From Myoxocephalus aenaeus (Eukaryota; Chordata; Actinopteri; Perciformes; Cottidae): a stretch of DNA of 64,000 nucleotides. Location: NCBI GenBank assembly GCA_038501785.1, contig JBAMJR010000086.1:1-64000 (forward strand), in the 5' to 3' direction. This document shows positions 11,841 to 24,600 of this stretch, piece after piece (the first letter of the stretch is position 1; every line of letters starts with the position of its first letter). Under the pieces are notes generated by a model. That model was not told the DNA's origin. It ran no database searches and saw nothing but the letters and a program-made list of their open reading frames with translations. The translations under genes were made by a program, and so were the position numbers.

Positions 11841-12956
11841 CTCCACCTCCCTCTCTTCCTCCCTGCCACCACATTTTGTCCTCGGAGCGACTGTATTATT
11901 CTCTATTCAGTGCTTCTTGTGCGCGTGCATGCTCACATGGAGATTGCTTGAACATATGGGGGTCACAATTAGGGTTAACAATATTTGGTTGCACTCCAGA
12001 ACCATTCATGCAAATTTATTTAAAAAAACCACAAGTCCAAATGATTACTGCAACACACTGCTTTTCAGTTCTTTTTATACTTGCATCCAACCAGGTTATG
12101 TGAAATGTTTTTTTGAAGTTGCACAAGCGTGCACATTGTGCACTCGCTTCCTGCTGGACATAATAATAGTTTATCTGACTGGCTTGATATTTGAAAAGCT
12201 GGATTTTTCTTCTCCCATCAACCTGAAATCCTTTTCCTGCAGAAAATATAGATTCCAAGTGTGCAAATGTGTCAAAACACCCCAGGCGGAACATCTCATG
12301 CTGGCAATACTGAATCAGCTGGACTGCATTGGTGAAGATCGACTACTATGCACAGCATACATCATGTCAATGTAAATGCTCGCGTGATATAATGATTGGG
12401 TTGACGTGCAGCTGCGCTGACAGCATATAGGTCCTCCTCCCAGTCAGTCCTTCCTTCTTTCTTTCTCTCTATTCTTTCCTCCCTTCCTCTCTCCATCTCC
12501 ATCTCCATCTCCATCCATTCCTCTCTGCCTCCTTTCATTGAGGACCAACATGTCAGCGGCTCCTGTTGTGGCAGGCTGTGAATGCTCTGCATGAGGATGA
12601 ATGATGCACATGCAGTGTTTTTGTTTTCCTCCAACGTGAAAGCATCTCTGCCCGTCCAGTGAGCGCTTTATCACAGAGGCCCGATCTCCGATCGGTGACA
12701 ATGTCTAACCCAAATTGAGGGATTTATCTTTAGAGATGAGGGAGAGGCTAGTATTCACTTTGCTTCACTGCGTTCAGTGGTTTCTTTCTGAAACTCTTTT
12801 GCGCCGAAACACTCCGCAGTGTTCCTTTACATCAGAGCTCTAATGAGCCAGTGGCCACATTAGCTCCAGCGCCGATAGAGCCTCGCACTGCCTCTCTGCC
12901 AGGGGGCAGCGTTTTCCAGTCCACTGGACCACCAAGTCCCTACCACCCTTTCTTCA

Positions 12957-12982
12957 CCCCCCCCCCCCCCCCCCCCCCCCCC
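12957..12982. repeat. poly-C tract, about 26 bp
   Basis: Uninterrupted run of C flanked by pyrimidine-rich DNA (TTTCTTCA on the left, TTCCAACC on the right). Confidence 0.93.
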
Positions 12983-14949
12983 TTCCAACCTCTATAATAG
13001 TGTATGAGACACCCAGAAGAGATTTCCTCTAAGATACATGGGGGAAGAAGTTTCCTTCCAGCAAGACAGAAAATGTGTTTCTTTTGCAAAAAGTCTCCAG
13101 ATTTATTATCGAACACGTTTTGCAATGAAGTGGCAATGTTGGGGAAGAAGATGTATGGTGGATGTGTCATGTGATAAGGAAACTCCCTGTGAAGTTTTTC
13201 TTTAGTAACCATTGCTCTGTAAGCATGCAATGTTTTATCAAATAATGACTGCAAAAAAGTCATATTAGTGATTTATGTTAAGGGTCATGCTCACACAGAT
13301 GATATATTCATAAACAGAGAAACATACAAGTTTAGAAATGTATCAAATGCAGTTCCTCACAAGGAATTATACACAGTACAACATGCTGTATATAAAGTGC
13401 ATGAGCAAAATGAAGCTCCACCTGTAAATGTTGATTATTACGAAAAAAGTTAGGGTTCTGTTTGGGCTTCTGCATAAACATATATTCAATATTGTTTTAT
13501 TACCTTGATGCTCCATAATTTTGATATAAGCATTTGGATTTCTGTTATTGCAGTTTGTGACAGTTGTTTTCAATTTCCGAACGCATCACTAATAATACAA
13601 TTTGAATTGACCCTAAATACAAACCGTCACGATGTAGGATAACAAATTGGATATTTCTCTGTCACATGTCTGTGAATGAACAAAATAGCCATACATTTGC
13701 TCATGAAGTCTCATATAAAACTTTAAATACTTCCTTATTTGGGGAAATAAAAATGCTTTATGGTCATTTCTGCATTTTGCAGTTCCCCAAAGCGAAGAGT
13801 TGCCACTTCAGTCGAGTATTTTTCTGCATATTGAGTTGTAATCAAAGAATCTGTGAGACCCCAAACACTGAGGATGCAAAGCCAATGTCAGCTAAATGAA
13901 AGGTATGGAGCCAGTACGATATTTGAATACAGTAACTTGAATCTTTAAGCTCATATAAATGTGACAAGAGTAGAAATTCTCCCTGCGTGCACACACACAC
14001 ATTTTGGATTTGTCACTGCCTTCTCCTCTTGCCTTCAAATAGCAGCTCTCTGAAATGGAATCGGCAGGCCCTCAAGGTTTCTGACAATGTTTCAGACATT
14101 CCTAAGTAAAACGAACGGCGGTATGACTTCAGCAATACTACATTTGAAAAAGTTTGCTCTGTCGAGAGAGTATACGTTGAGAGAAAGCAGGTCACAATTC
14201 CAACGGTTATCACCTGACTTTTAGATTACCTTCCTGAGATAAATAGTATACATTACTTCTGGAATTTTACATAGAATAGCAATGGAAATCATTGGCTTTC
14301 ATAGCAGTAATAAAACCCAATAGTAAATATCAACATAAATATTCTAAATGGTCTGTCACCAATGAATACATTAAATATGAACAAATGTGAAAATATTCAT
14401 CCAAATGTATACAAATCATCATTGAAGGGTCTATTAAGTCCTCTATTGGAAAGGTACAAGGTAATGATCTCTACCAGGAAGATCAGGCGTTTTGTGAGGG
14501 AGTGAGTGAGTGAGTGAGTGTGTGAGTGTGCACCTCCGTGTCTGTCCAAGGCTAATCTTTCATTCCGCTGCAGCAAACTGAATATTTTTGGTGGCCAGAG
14601 TTATGGCTGCAAAAAAACACCTTTTATTGCCTGTGTTATACTGCCATTGACTGCCTGCTGACTGCTCACTCACGGCAAAACAGTTTTTGGAAAGATTGCA
14701 TGAAGGGTCTTGTTCAACGACATCGACGTTTGTTGATGAGGTTGAATGAAGTGTGTTTTACCACGCCAGCACATTGGTGTCCAGACGTGAGGTTAGCTCA
14801 ATATGTGCTGTATTCCTTCAATCACAGAATCTAAAGAATCTGCACTCTAATTAATGTATCTTTATAGTTGTTTTTTTACTAAATGTCATGCATGTCAAAG
14901 TTTATCCTGGGTTTTTAGCCATGCTGCGCCATTGCCGCTCTGACTTTGG

Positions 14950-15225
14950 TCCTCTGACTTTCCCTCTAGCACCACCATGATGGATGGATTGCCATGAAAT
15001 CTAGTACAGATATGCATGTTTTCCAGAGGATGTTTTCTTTTGGCATTGAGGAGCCCCTCACTTTTCCTCTAGCGCCACCAGAAGATCAAAGTTTTCACTG
15101 AGAGCGTGTTAGCATGCTGCCTTTATAATTTAACTCAAAGCGTCATTGTGCCTTTGTACAGTACAGCCTGACAGAATGACTGGAGCATGTCTGTAGACTC
15201 TTGTTTTCATAAGCAGGCTACTGTA
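14950..15225. mobile_element. Dispersed fish repeat fragment (CTCTAGCGCCACC family, copy 1)
   Basis: Contains ATGGATGGATTGCCATGAAA, then CTTTTCCTCTAGCGCCACCA, GTGTTAGCATGCTGCC, AACTCAAAGCGTCATTGTGC, GTACAGCCT and CTGTAGACTCTTGTTTTC, in the order I remember from a very common teleost repeat. No protein frame survives. A second fragment carrying the GCCGCCAGCAGGTCAAAGTT part is at about 19265-19342. The class is uncertain. Confidence 0.55.
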
Positions 15226-15784
15226 TTTCTGTCCTGGTATTTGCCGTCGGCCAGTGCTGATCTGTGCTGTGTGCTGTGTCCAAGAGAAATGTTTTGAAAT
15301 GGCTCTGTAACTGGGATACTGTCTGAGCCCTGAATAGACTGTCAGCATTAAAGCTGAAGCAGGCGAGATTCACAATACACAATGTCACAATGGTGCCATC
15401 ATGTCCGAAAGAAACGCAGCAAAAAGGCCCTCTTGGAAGCCCCTACCTAAAGTATTGATTATGTTCCCTCTGGGTGGCCCTTCTAGTGGAGGAAACAAGA
15501 TGCAGTGCACTAATGGGAAACCTTGAATGGATCAAACCTGATGCAGTGCCATATAGGCTGCCATACATGATAGAAAACTGTCTGCTTGCTGTTCCTTACC
15601 CTGACCCTCAAAGAGCTTGAGTCCGCCAATGAAATGGAAATGCAAACAAGGAAAGTGACCCATTCCAATCAAATTATTAATTCTATTTTGGCTTTGGGAA
15701 TTTGGTCAGAAAAGGAAATCAATATAAAGCTACTTTACATAATTGTCTCCTTACCAGATGGCAACCTCCGGGACTGACAAGTGA

Positions 15785-16124
15785 AACCACTGCGGAAGTG
15801 CCTTAAACCTGCATTCTTTCTAATGGCCATCAGGGGGCGACTCCTCTGATTGTATTGAAGTCTGTGAGAAAATGACTCTACTTCTCATTTGATTTGTAAC
15901 TTCAGTAAACATTGTGAACATGCGTGTATTGTCTAAATCTCTAGTTTCAAGTCTTCGTAAATACAGCATGATGTTCATAGCTTCACCCTCTCGCGACACT
16001 TCTGGTTGCAAAAAGCAAAGACGGTCACGGCAAAAATGACGAGCTTTAGGCTTCAAAAACAGCAGTACAACAAACCAATAGGGGACGCACGGTGACTACA
16101 GTCACTTCTTATATACAGTCTATG
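15785..16124. mobile_element. Dispersed fish repeat ending in a TATATACAGTCTATG motif
   Basis: Landmarks in order: GGGGGCGACTCCTCTGATTG, GAGAAAATGACTCTACTTCT, CAGTAAACATTGTGAACATG, GTTTCAAGTCTTC, ATACAGCATGATGTTCAT, GGGGACGCACGGTGACTACA and a terminal TATATACAGTCTATG. I recognise this arrangement as a non-coding teleost repeat. It appears internally deleted compared with the longer copies I recall. Family assignment needs a repeat library. Confidence 0.55.
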
Positions 16125-16909
16125 CAACAGACATGCACAACTAGCTCAACCTTGGCAGCAAGAAGAAACACGTCCGACTCTGAGATCTGCTACAACCGAA
16201 AATCCAAAGATTCAAAGCGGTAAAGAGTAATGGACTCTAGCAGAACCTTGGCTGGTGTCTTGTTGCATCATTGCATGCATTGCTTGTTTAATCTTCCAAG
16301 CCAAACTACGAGAAAATAAATTGGACGATTCCATCATGTGAGATGTGGGTCTAGAAGTACAGTTGTACTTGTTATACAATTAATGGAGCTGTCTGGGGAT
16401 GAATGCCCTCCAGAGGCTCATTCACAAGATAAATTGACCTGAAATTCATCGGCCTTCCAGACAGTCTGTGTCTCCGTTCGTATGTCTCACTCTCTCCGTC
16501 CTGCTTTCATGTGCAAACACACTCACACTAACATACATCAACATCCCCTAATGCTTTCCTGTACATTCAGGTCAAAAGAGGAGGGAAAAAAAACACCTTT
16601 GCATCTGTCTATGTAGCTGAAGTCCAGCCCAGGGCTTACTAGGCTTCAGTGGAGCGTGCTGTGATTTGACAAGGCCAGTGACAGGAGGCACTGTAAATAT
16701 CCGGCTGTCATGTGACTCACTTATTGGCCTCAAGGAACCAACGAAAGGTCAGTGTTCCCTGACGCCATTGCCAACAACTAAATTAAGGGACTTCAGCTCT
16801 TGCTCATGCATCTGTCCCATTTTAAGAGACGGATACATTGGAGGTGTTGCATCACACTGCTCATGTACTGCAATGATCATTTGAGTTTCTACTGGAACAC
16901 AAGCACGTG

Positions 16910-16940
<31 letters not shown>

Positions 16941-18469
16941 AGGCATGTGGCACGCAATCACAACCCCTGGGTTTGTCCTCATGCATGTCATGTCGGACAT
17001 CGACAGCAGTGTATTATCGCGTCTCCACAGCTTCGCTCCGAAAGCAAATTGCAATCTGTGTTATTTGTCCCAATGCAGTGCAAAAGGCTAAATAGCATAA
17101 TAATTTCGCTATACATACCAGAAAGAAAATATATTGGAAATCAAAGGGGCAGTTTTTGGTGAAACTGCAGCTTTAATTTGAATGCATGCATCTGGGTGCT
17201 AATGCATTTGCACTTATGTGCAAAGGCACCAAAACCTTTCTGCTCTAATTGGAGAACACACATGTTATGCACAAGGAGACAAAAAAGAAACACAAAATAA
17301 GTTGCTATTTACATGTTGAGAAGCACAGAACTTGAAGTAAAAAAATAGATTAAGAACGGTCAAATATTTAGTAATCTGTTGGAAGGAAAAGCAAAGCTGG
17401 GAAAGGGAGCTATAAGCAGTCGGGTTTTAATGCAAATAGATGCTGACAAATGTCCAAAAAGCCTGAAATTCTGTAATGCCCCCCGGTGGAAAAGCCCCCA
17501 ATGGAACATCTGCCCATGTCCTAAAACACACATCACACTGATTAATTAGGCTACTTTAAATACATTTTCCAGTCCGCCACTGGTTAATGCCTGCGGTAAA
17601 TCCGATGCTCTTAAAATAAAAATGTGGTTTACTTTATACAGTTAACTGTGCCATGGGAAGACATGGGAGATCCTGGAGGAAATAAGTGATAAAACTAGCA
17701 GCCACTGCACACAAGCAAGACTGGTAAATCATGGGTCTCCCCTCGTGGAGGCTGAGGGGAGACAAATCCAACAAGTTTGGGATTTGTTATCAAAATATAG
17801 AGCACTTTATTATGTCGAATTAGCCACCAAGCGGCTCGCGCCCCTGGTGCACCAGTGTGCACTATATGTCCAATATACCATAAGGACACAAAAAAGGTCT
17901 TTTTATCTTTTTTAACAATTTATTATGAAGGCAATCTGCTGGCTGCTACTCGGTGTAGTATCTGAAAAAGATGTATGATAGCTTTGATGATATGAAATCC
18001 TACATAGGGAGTTTTAATAATCATACATGATGATCTAATGAATCAAAGCCTTGCAAAAGACCGTGCTCTCACTGCAGAAATAAAATAAATACAAATAATA
18101 ATGCTCTCAAGAATTCATAATTTATCAATTGTTTTGTTGGTTTGTTTTCTTCAGATTCTACTCTATCAGCTTCCAAATGCACCGACCAACAATCGGATGA
18201 AATATGTACACAGTGAGTCAACTTGATTCTCCATTTTACTTATAATGTAAGTGTAGCAGCCTCATGGTCATGGATGGATTATGAAGCCTCATCTATGAAG
18301 TCACTGTCATTAACATGTTTTGTTGGAAAGTCAAAGAACTGTGAAAAGTAAGGATGTGAGATTACCTTACTTTGTGCCTATGACCTACTGGAAAATCAAT
18401 TTGCTCTGGCTGTTGAGTTGTTAAAGTCTGATTTATTCTTATAATAATACTATATCAACATTTTCTAAT
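16125..18469. other. Intergenic spacer, no gene recognised
   Basis: About 2.3 kb of AT-rich DNA with one AC microsatellite at about 16910-16937 and no conserved exon on either strand. Open frames are short and of random composition. Confidence 0.55.
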
Positions 18470-19090
18470 ATGAAAAATGGAGTACCTCAGGGATCTGTTC
18501 TTGGGTTTCTGTTTTTCTCTCAATATATTTCAGCTGTTGATCAAATAGGCCTTTCTCACAGCAGGCATTTTGACTGGTAGTAGGCAAACACAGCTGTTAT
18601 AATAACACTAGCGATGGCTCGGTTCTCATTCAATAGTCCCAAGCGAGAGTGAGAGTGAGTCAGTATTTACAAAACCTAAAATTAAATCAGCTAAATGGAA
18701 TTCACTATGTCAGTAAATACCCCTCTTGTGAATTGAGAAGCTAAAAAAAGTGTAGTTAATTTGTAGCTTTTTACTTCTGACGATTGCATTAACCCTTCAA
18801 CAATCATAAAAGTGGTGTTTCATTAGATGATCTTGATGATCATAACGCGTAAGTATCATGAATTTGATTTTCTGCAATAATCCAAATGGAAAAGTCCCAT
18901 TGGCTTTTTTTTGTCAAGGGAACCAGTGCAAATGGAAAAAAATATCATCCCTGCAGCACTACTGTTTCTTCAGGGAAAAAGGCCTATTGGATGCAATGCT
19001 AGCATTGATTTCCACCATTACGCCGATGATACTCTGCTCTATGTGAATGCAAAGGTGGAGGATTGTTCTAAAATTGATAAAGGTATAGAT
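18470..19090 (+). mobile_element. Broken non-LTR retrotransposon: reverse transcriptase fragments
   Basis: Two reverse transcriptase palm motifs lie on the plus strand. GVPQGSVLG at 18479-18505 is followed by FLFFSQYISAVDQIGLS, and FHHYADDTLLYV has its catalytic YADD at 19019-19030. In L2-, CR1- or Rex-like LINEs these motifs lie roughly 25-40 codons apart; here the gap is about 510 bp and contains in-frame stops, so some 400 bp of foreign sequence probably splits the gene. No endonuclease or further RT blocks were seen nearby. This is a dead fragment whose clade cannot be fixed from so few residues. Confidence 0.65.
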
Positions 19091-19264
19091 AGACCTGCTT
19101 GTGTGCGTTTATGTATTATAAAAAGGCATCACATGTTTCCTTTGAGTGTTTCCTATATTGTGTAATGTGCCCTGTATGTTGTATTATATGTTTAAAGAGA
19201 AATGTTATTTATTGTGGTCTTGGGAAACAATTTAGCATATCCACATCCAATGAGCAAAATACTC

Positions 19265-19342
19265 TGGCTCTTCTCCGAGTGCCGCCAGCAGGTCAAAGTT
19301 CCCCCTTATCCTGTAAAAGTATCTCAACATCTACCAGATTAT
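19265..19342. mobile_element. Dispersed fish repeat fragment (CTCTAGCGCCACC family, copy 2)
   Basis: Carries GCCGCCAGCAGGTCAAAGTT followed by CTTATCCTGTAAAAGTATCT and CAACATCTACCAGATT. This is the same family as the fragment at 14950-15225 but a different, partly overlapping portion of it. Confidence 0.5.
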
Positions 19343-19349
19343 GAAATGT

Positions 19350-19560
19350 TGTACATTACATTTACATTACATTTTAGCTGACGCTTTTATCCAAAGCAAC
19401 TTACAATAAGTGCATTCAACCATGAGTACAAACTCAGAACAACAAGAATCAAGAAAGTACAATTTCTTCAAGAAAGTAAAACTACAAAGTGCTATAAGTA
19501 AGTGTCATTTAAGTGCTACTAAAGTGCTACTTTCTTTATTCAAGGTATAGTCGATACATA
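19350..19560 (+). mobile_element. Dispersed repeat (CATTTAGCTGAC family, copy 2)
   Basis: Shares with the copy at 5043-5265 the blocks TTTTATCCAAAGC, ACTTACAATAAGTGCA, CAAGAATCAAGAAAGTACAA, AACTACAAAGTGCTA and ATTCAAGGTATAGTCGA. It keeps about 30 extra bases (CATTCAACCATGAGTACAAA region) that copy 1 lacks. It lies directly beside two other repeats, forming a cluster from 18.5 to 19.6 kb. Confidence 0.65.
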
Positions 19561-21359
19561 CATTCATGTTTCGCAGATGATGAACCCTGATGACGTTTCC
19601 ATCTTTTAAGTACTTCTGAATCTTTGATTTGGTGATGTTTTATTCTTCTGAAGAGTTTAAATGTGCGAGACTCTTTAGTCACGGATATATCAAGTATCCT
19701 TAAATAGTGAGATATATTTTATTGTCCCTACAGGCAGCAGCTACCCTGGCCTTACGTCAGATAAAACACAACTGGTGATGCCAGTTACAATGCTCATAAA
19801 ATACTACAGAATCTAGCACCAGTGCTCTATGTGTTAATTATTTAATATGACCATCTATCATCTACATCTTCACGGATGTTACCTTTGGAATTACCTAAAA
19901 ACAATATGTGTTTACACTGGGGACATAATGAAAGCTGAATAAATGCAAAAGAAATGCAATAAAATGCAGATTAAAATGTGTGTCTCTGACCATGGAAAGC
20001 TGAATCTTTCATATATGTTTTCTTGCAGCAGCAAAACAAGTTACATTTTCCTAAAATTGGTGATTAAAGAAGTGTTGGCCAAACAAACATGTCAGTCCAG
20101 ATGTTATTTTCTCTCCTGGGACAGAAGCAACACGACATGAGAGTTGGAATTGAGGCCCTGCGACATGTGAATTTGTAGAAACAAATTACGAATTAATCAT
20201 TAATCAAAGACATTATTTATTTATTTCATAGTTAACTATTTGCAGATGTGTTACACAAAGGACAATTACTTCTGTGGAAGTCATAAACAGACAACATATT
20301 ACGTAACCTTATTTGTCTTTGTTTTGATGAACACATTTCTCATCCAACCCTATAAATAATATTTTAAGACTTCAGACATGTCTATAATACCAATGAAAGT
20401 ATATACAATGACTTGATTTACATCAGATCTTATTGTTTGCTTTGGAATAAGATTATTATGATTGTTACAGGGTTGAAACTTGCGATAATCGGTTGTTTCA
20501 AGTCGGTTATCCAGTAAAAATCCAAAACACATGGGAAAAGCTGCACTTCAATACAAGGATGTCCTACTTTTCACATCACAACAACCTGATCGCACAAAGT
20601 AAGCAGTTTGAAGACTCTACTTTGTGCTGCAATAGCTTGTAATAACATGTCATAGAAAACATTTTTGACATTGATATCTACTGAAGTATCTATAACCGAA
20701 ACCATGTTAGTGCAGAGCAACATATACATAGAGCCATGTCTCCTACAAATGTACGTTTCTTTTGACAGATCACAAAGAAGTATGAAATGATTCTGCAAAA
20801 AAAAAAAACAGAGCTTTCTCCCAGAGGGCATAACCAAGAACTTCGTTGCATTTTTGTTTCGTTTAAATTGAGTTTTCATTTAAGTCAAACCATGATGGTT
20901 TGTTTTTCCTACACCCCAACAAAATATTTTTGTAGAATTCTTTTTTATAGTTTTGTTTCTATTTACAACGTTAACGTGTTTCAAACTGTTGAAACTGCAG
21001 TCGTAATCTCTCGGAACGTAAAGTTCAGTTTAGTTGTATTGGAAATGTAATTTAGTATGAGACGGGGTTAATCAAGCTTTTGGACAAAAACTCACCCAGG
21101 CAGATCATTTATGTCCTTTTGACATTTTTTTATGAAACGATGCAAGATGACACATGACCTCTTAACAACGCATTACGTGGAGGTAGCACAGTATGCGTTT
21201 AAATTGTGTGTCGGCACCACGAATAAAAAAACAATGGAGTCAGTTAGGATCCTTTTTGTGGTTGACACAAGAATTATATACATCCACGTGAAGGACTTTC
21301 AACCACCAGACCGGTGTTCAATTCCCAAAGTGTTACGTCGTGGAATCAAAATAGGACCA
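19561..21359. other. Intergenic spacer, no gene recognised
   Basis: AT-rich sequence without a conserved exon. A tRNA B-box-like GTTCAATTC occurs near 21310, but no tRNA cloverleaf could be built around it. Confidence 0.5.
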
Positions 21360-21653
21360 AAGTGCTAAGCAACGGTTCTAAAGTAAATTTATTTTAACAA
21401 AAAAGGCAAGACAAGGCTTCAAAAAACACTGGATCGAAACGGAGCGGTAGACAGACTTACTCACAGGACGAACCAACACTGGGGCAGGAGACAAACAGGG
21501 TTTAAGTACAAGGGGAAGGTGCAGGGGATTGGACACAGCAGGAAACAATCAGGGACAAGGCAGACGATCACAGGGGCAGGAAGTGCGGGGACACAGAGGA
21601 TACAAGAGAGACAGACTTCAAAATAAAACAGGAAACAACCCAACACCGTGACC
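21360..21653 (-). mobile_element. LTR-like repeat, possibly a solo LTR
   Basis: Read on the minus strand, the block is C/T-rich (for example CTGCCCCTGTGATCG and CCAATCCCCTGCACC), then has GTACTTAAACCC, then a G/T-rich stretch, and ends with a poly(A) signal AATAAA at 21393-21388. That U3-R-U5-like order resembles solo LTRs in fish genomes. No gag or pol sequence and no second LTR are present. Precise ends and a target duplication were not established. Confidence 0.4.
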
Positions 21654-24600
21654 AAAGTGTTATTCTGAAGTTATGTTTGGCTCATTTGTCTACATTTATA
21701 ATTACATTACTTCGTTGCTTAAACCTAACGTTACATTCTTTCTGTGGTTTATTTCCGCAGGCTTAAACTATCTCAAAATGCATGTAGCATAGGCTTAATT
21801 TTGACTTCTATGTTTAGGTTGTGTTTACCTGAGCGCTCTGTCCTCCAGCTGATCTCAGGCTACCAGTGTTAGCACTGACCAGGCCGATGCTGCTACCGAT
21901 TATAACCATTTGTTTCTCCCAGTAATTAGCGATTATCTTCTCCAAGATGTTGAGGGAGGTTGAAGAAGTGGTTTGGGATGGATTAAAGCTGACGTCAACG
22001 GCAAATGCAAATTTGCTTCTCCGAGCTTTACGTTAAAGCTCTGAATTGGGAGCTTAGCTGGAGAATGTTGTCCACATGCTCCAACCCATTCTTGTCAGTG
22101 CTGGAAGGATTGCGTGGTCTCACTGATGGGTTGGACGACCAGCTCCCTCCGCTTTGAAGCCGGTAAACCTTTTAAAACCATGACAAATATTCTCCTGCAC
22201 TTTTGCCAGAGGGAAAGGAAAATAAATGAAATAGGTATAGCGGGCGCAGGAATATGAAAACCTCAGACGGCTCACCACACATAGGTTTGTCCTCTAAAAA
22301 AGAGGCTGAGACGCTCACTCCTGCACAGCTTTGAGCTTAAGCTACAGCGATTGTCTCTTCTGGAGCGCTCTTCCAAATTTCAAAGCACATTAACCCAACG
22401 GTTCTGCATCAACAGGGCGGCCGCTAATAGCCAATAATGCCCCAGCGCGGTGACATGTGGCGCGTCGGGGAAACGGTGATCAGGCGGCGTGGCACAAGTT
22501 AGGCTGCAAGGGTGAGACATGCAGTCAGTTTCCATAGTGATGTGGGTGAACGGGGAGGATTAGCAGGGGCAGTGTGGCGAGAAACGATTGCAGGCTTCTG
22601 TCGAAGCTCGCGTTTAAAGAGCTCCGGTTCTGGCGACGCTGATGATGGACCCCTCGTCTCGCCACGCAGACGTGTTAGCGTCTGGGTTTCTCAGGTGTGC
22701 AATACTTGATGAGACAGTTTTTTCACAGTAACACATGACCGTTGCTGCCAAATCCACACATGCAACTCCCAGCTCGTAGAAGCACTTGGTCAGTGTCTCT
22801 GAGCATCAAACTGTGACTCCTCTTGCAGCCCTCCGGCGTCGGTTGTGCACGTGTCGGGGGCCGGCGTCTTAAGTTTCCCCTCTACATGCAGAACGCCCTT
22901 TCAAAATAAACTTCCGTCTTCACAGGAAGTTACGTTTACTCAACACAACCACTTACACAGGTTTAGGAGCCGAGCGTAATCAACGATTACGTCACTATCA
23001 CGTGACGTCGCTATTCGACGAGTTCGTAGTGAGACCGGATTGGACAAATAAAAAAAACAAAAATGACCTAAATGAACTTGTTTGTTGTGAATTATAACCA
23101 CGCCAGATGTTCTGAATGTCATGCCATGAAAGGAAGCGTTAACATGATGAATAACTTTTCTGTAGACCAGCTGTTTTCTCACTCACACACACTTCAAACC
23201 TGCAGAATGTGATGTTAAACATTTAATTATTGCCAGTTCACAGCCAATCATTTTAGGAATTGTAATCCTTATGCGTGCGTGTGCCATCTCGCTTCAAATA
23301 ACAATACAGTAATATTATAATAAATCAATTCCCTCACAAATTATCCGAAATTGTCATTGTGGGTTTATCATTTATTTGCAAATTTGCCATCTATTAACTG
23401 TAACTCTGGTTGTAATGAGGACGAGGCGGTGTTATTATGGGCGCTGAAATGCAACTCTTAATTACAGAAAGAGCAGTAAGACAAGAAGAAACTGGAGCCA
23501 ATTAGATATATAATATTATAATTACAGTGATTATCTGATACTGTACCTCTGATATGCTGAGATTTACTCAAGCATTTCTTCAGTTTGACTCATGTATAAT
23601 CTCATATCGGCAGATGTTGAGACCAAATAGCCTTTAATACACATGTTAATATCGGTTATGCTTCAAGAGCAGCTCACTATTATTGATTTAGAAATACAAG
23701 AACAATCTTCCACATCCAGGAATCCATACTCTTCATCATGAGGGCAGTTTTTAAACACAATTTCAGAGCAATCTTTTCTACAAAGCCCTCCACCAGCGAG
23801 CCCCCTCCCACCTTTCTGACCTCCTGCTCCGACATTCTCCGCCGCTGCCCCCTCCCTGTGGATCGCTCCGCCCAACACCTTGAGAGAAAGCTGCCAACTA
23901 ACAGCATGCACCTGCATTCCAACCCACCTATTTCACTGCAATGTAAGTCTTTGTTTGATACCGTTATTGCTTTCACTGATAAAAACAATACATTTATTAC
24001 ATATACACGTATAATAAATACATAATATCTATATTTCCACTGATTATATTCATTCCTGATATGTATATATATATTTTTTATCGTTAATTTCTTTGATTTA
24101 AAGCTCTTTTTTTACATTACTGTGAGGCAATATGAAATAAAATCAGTCCAGTAACTCGTGTCATATCTCAACTTTATATGAAGAGTTGCTACATCTGTGT
24201 GTGTATAAATCTGGACAATAAGTGTGACAACGCTGTGTTTCAACACACATTATTTTCTGGCATGATAGCAGAATATAAATGTATTAAATTGTGTTTTTTT
24301 CTTTTTTTCTTCTTCTTCTAATTTTGAGAATCAATCATAACAGATTATCTCCGTAAATGAGTTTGTCAGGGATGGCACCATGTGTGTCGAATTTGCCCAC
24401 GAAACCCATTTTACATTGATTGCATTGTTTATAGCGGCCCCTTGAAGCCGTTATTGCTAGAATACAGCCGTGCATGGTTCTTGGGTAATCCATTTCAAAG
24501 GCCCTCTTCGTCTTCGACGTGCATTCACATGCCGCCGTATATTCCTGCGCACGGTCTAAATGTGCTTTTTTTTTAACCCTCAGAAGCCTAATCTGCTCCA

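Larger units (their letters stand above)
9400..14949. other. Spacer upstream of tnnc1, no gene recognised
   Basis: About 5.5 kb in which neither strand shows a conserved exon. It contains GT/AC microsatellites, poly-C runs, a CG-alternating tract at about 11509-11532, and CCATCT and CTTT-rich patches near 12460-12530. Proximal tnnc1 control sequence is expected at the left edge. The remainder looks like ordinary AT-rich intergenic DNA. Confidence 0.55.

Noticed and set aside
11448..11846. Glycine-rich open frame on the minus strand
   Set aside because: Its start is the 36-base poly-C run read in reverse; no conserved sequence follows.
21300..21340. tRNA or SINE head suggested by GTTCAATTC
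   Set aside because: No matching A box at the right distance and no acceptor-stem pairing could be found.
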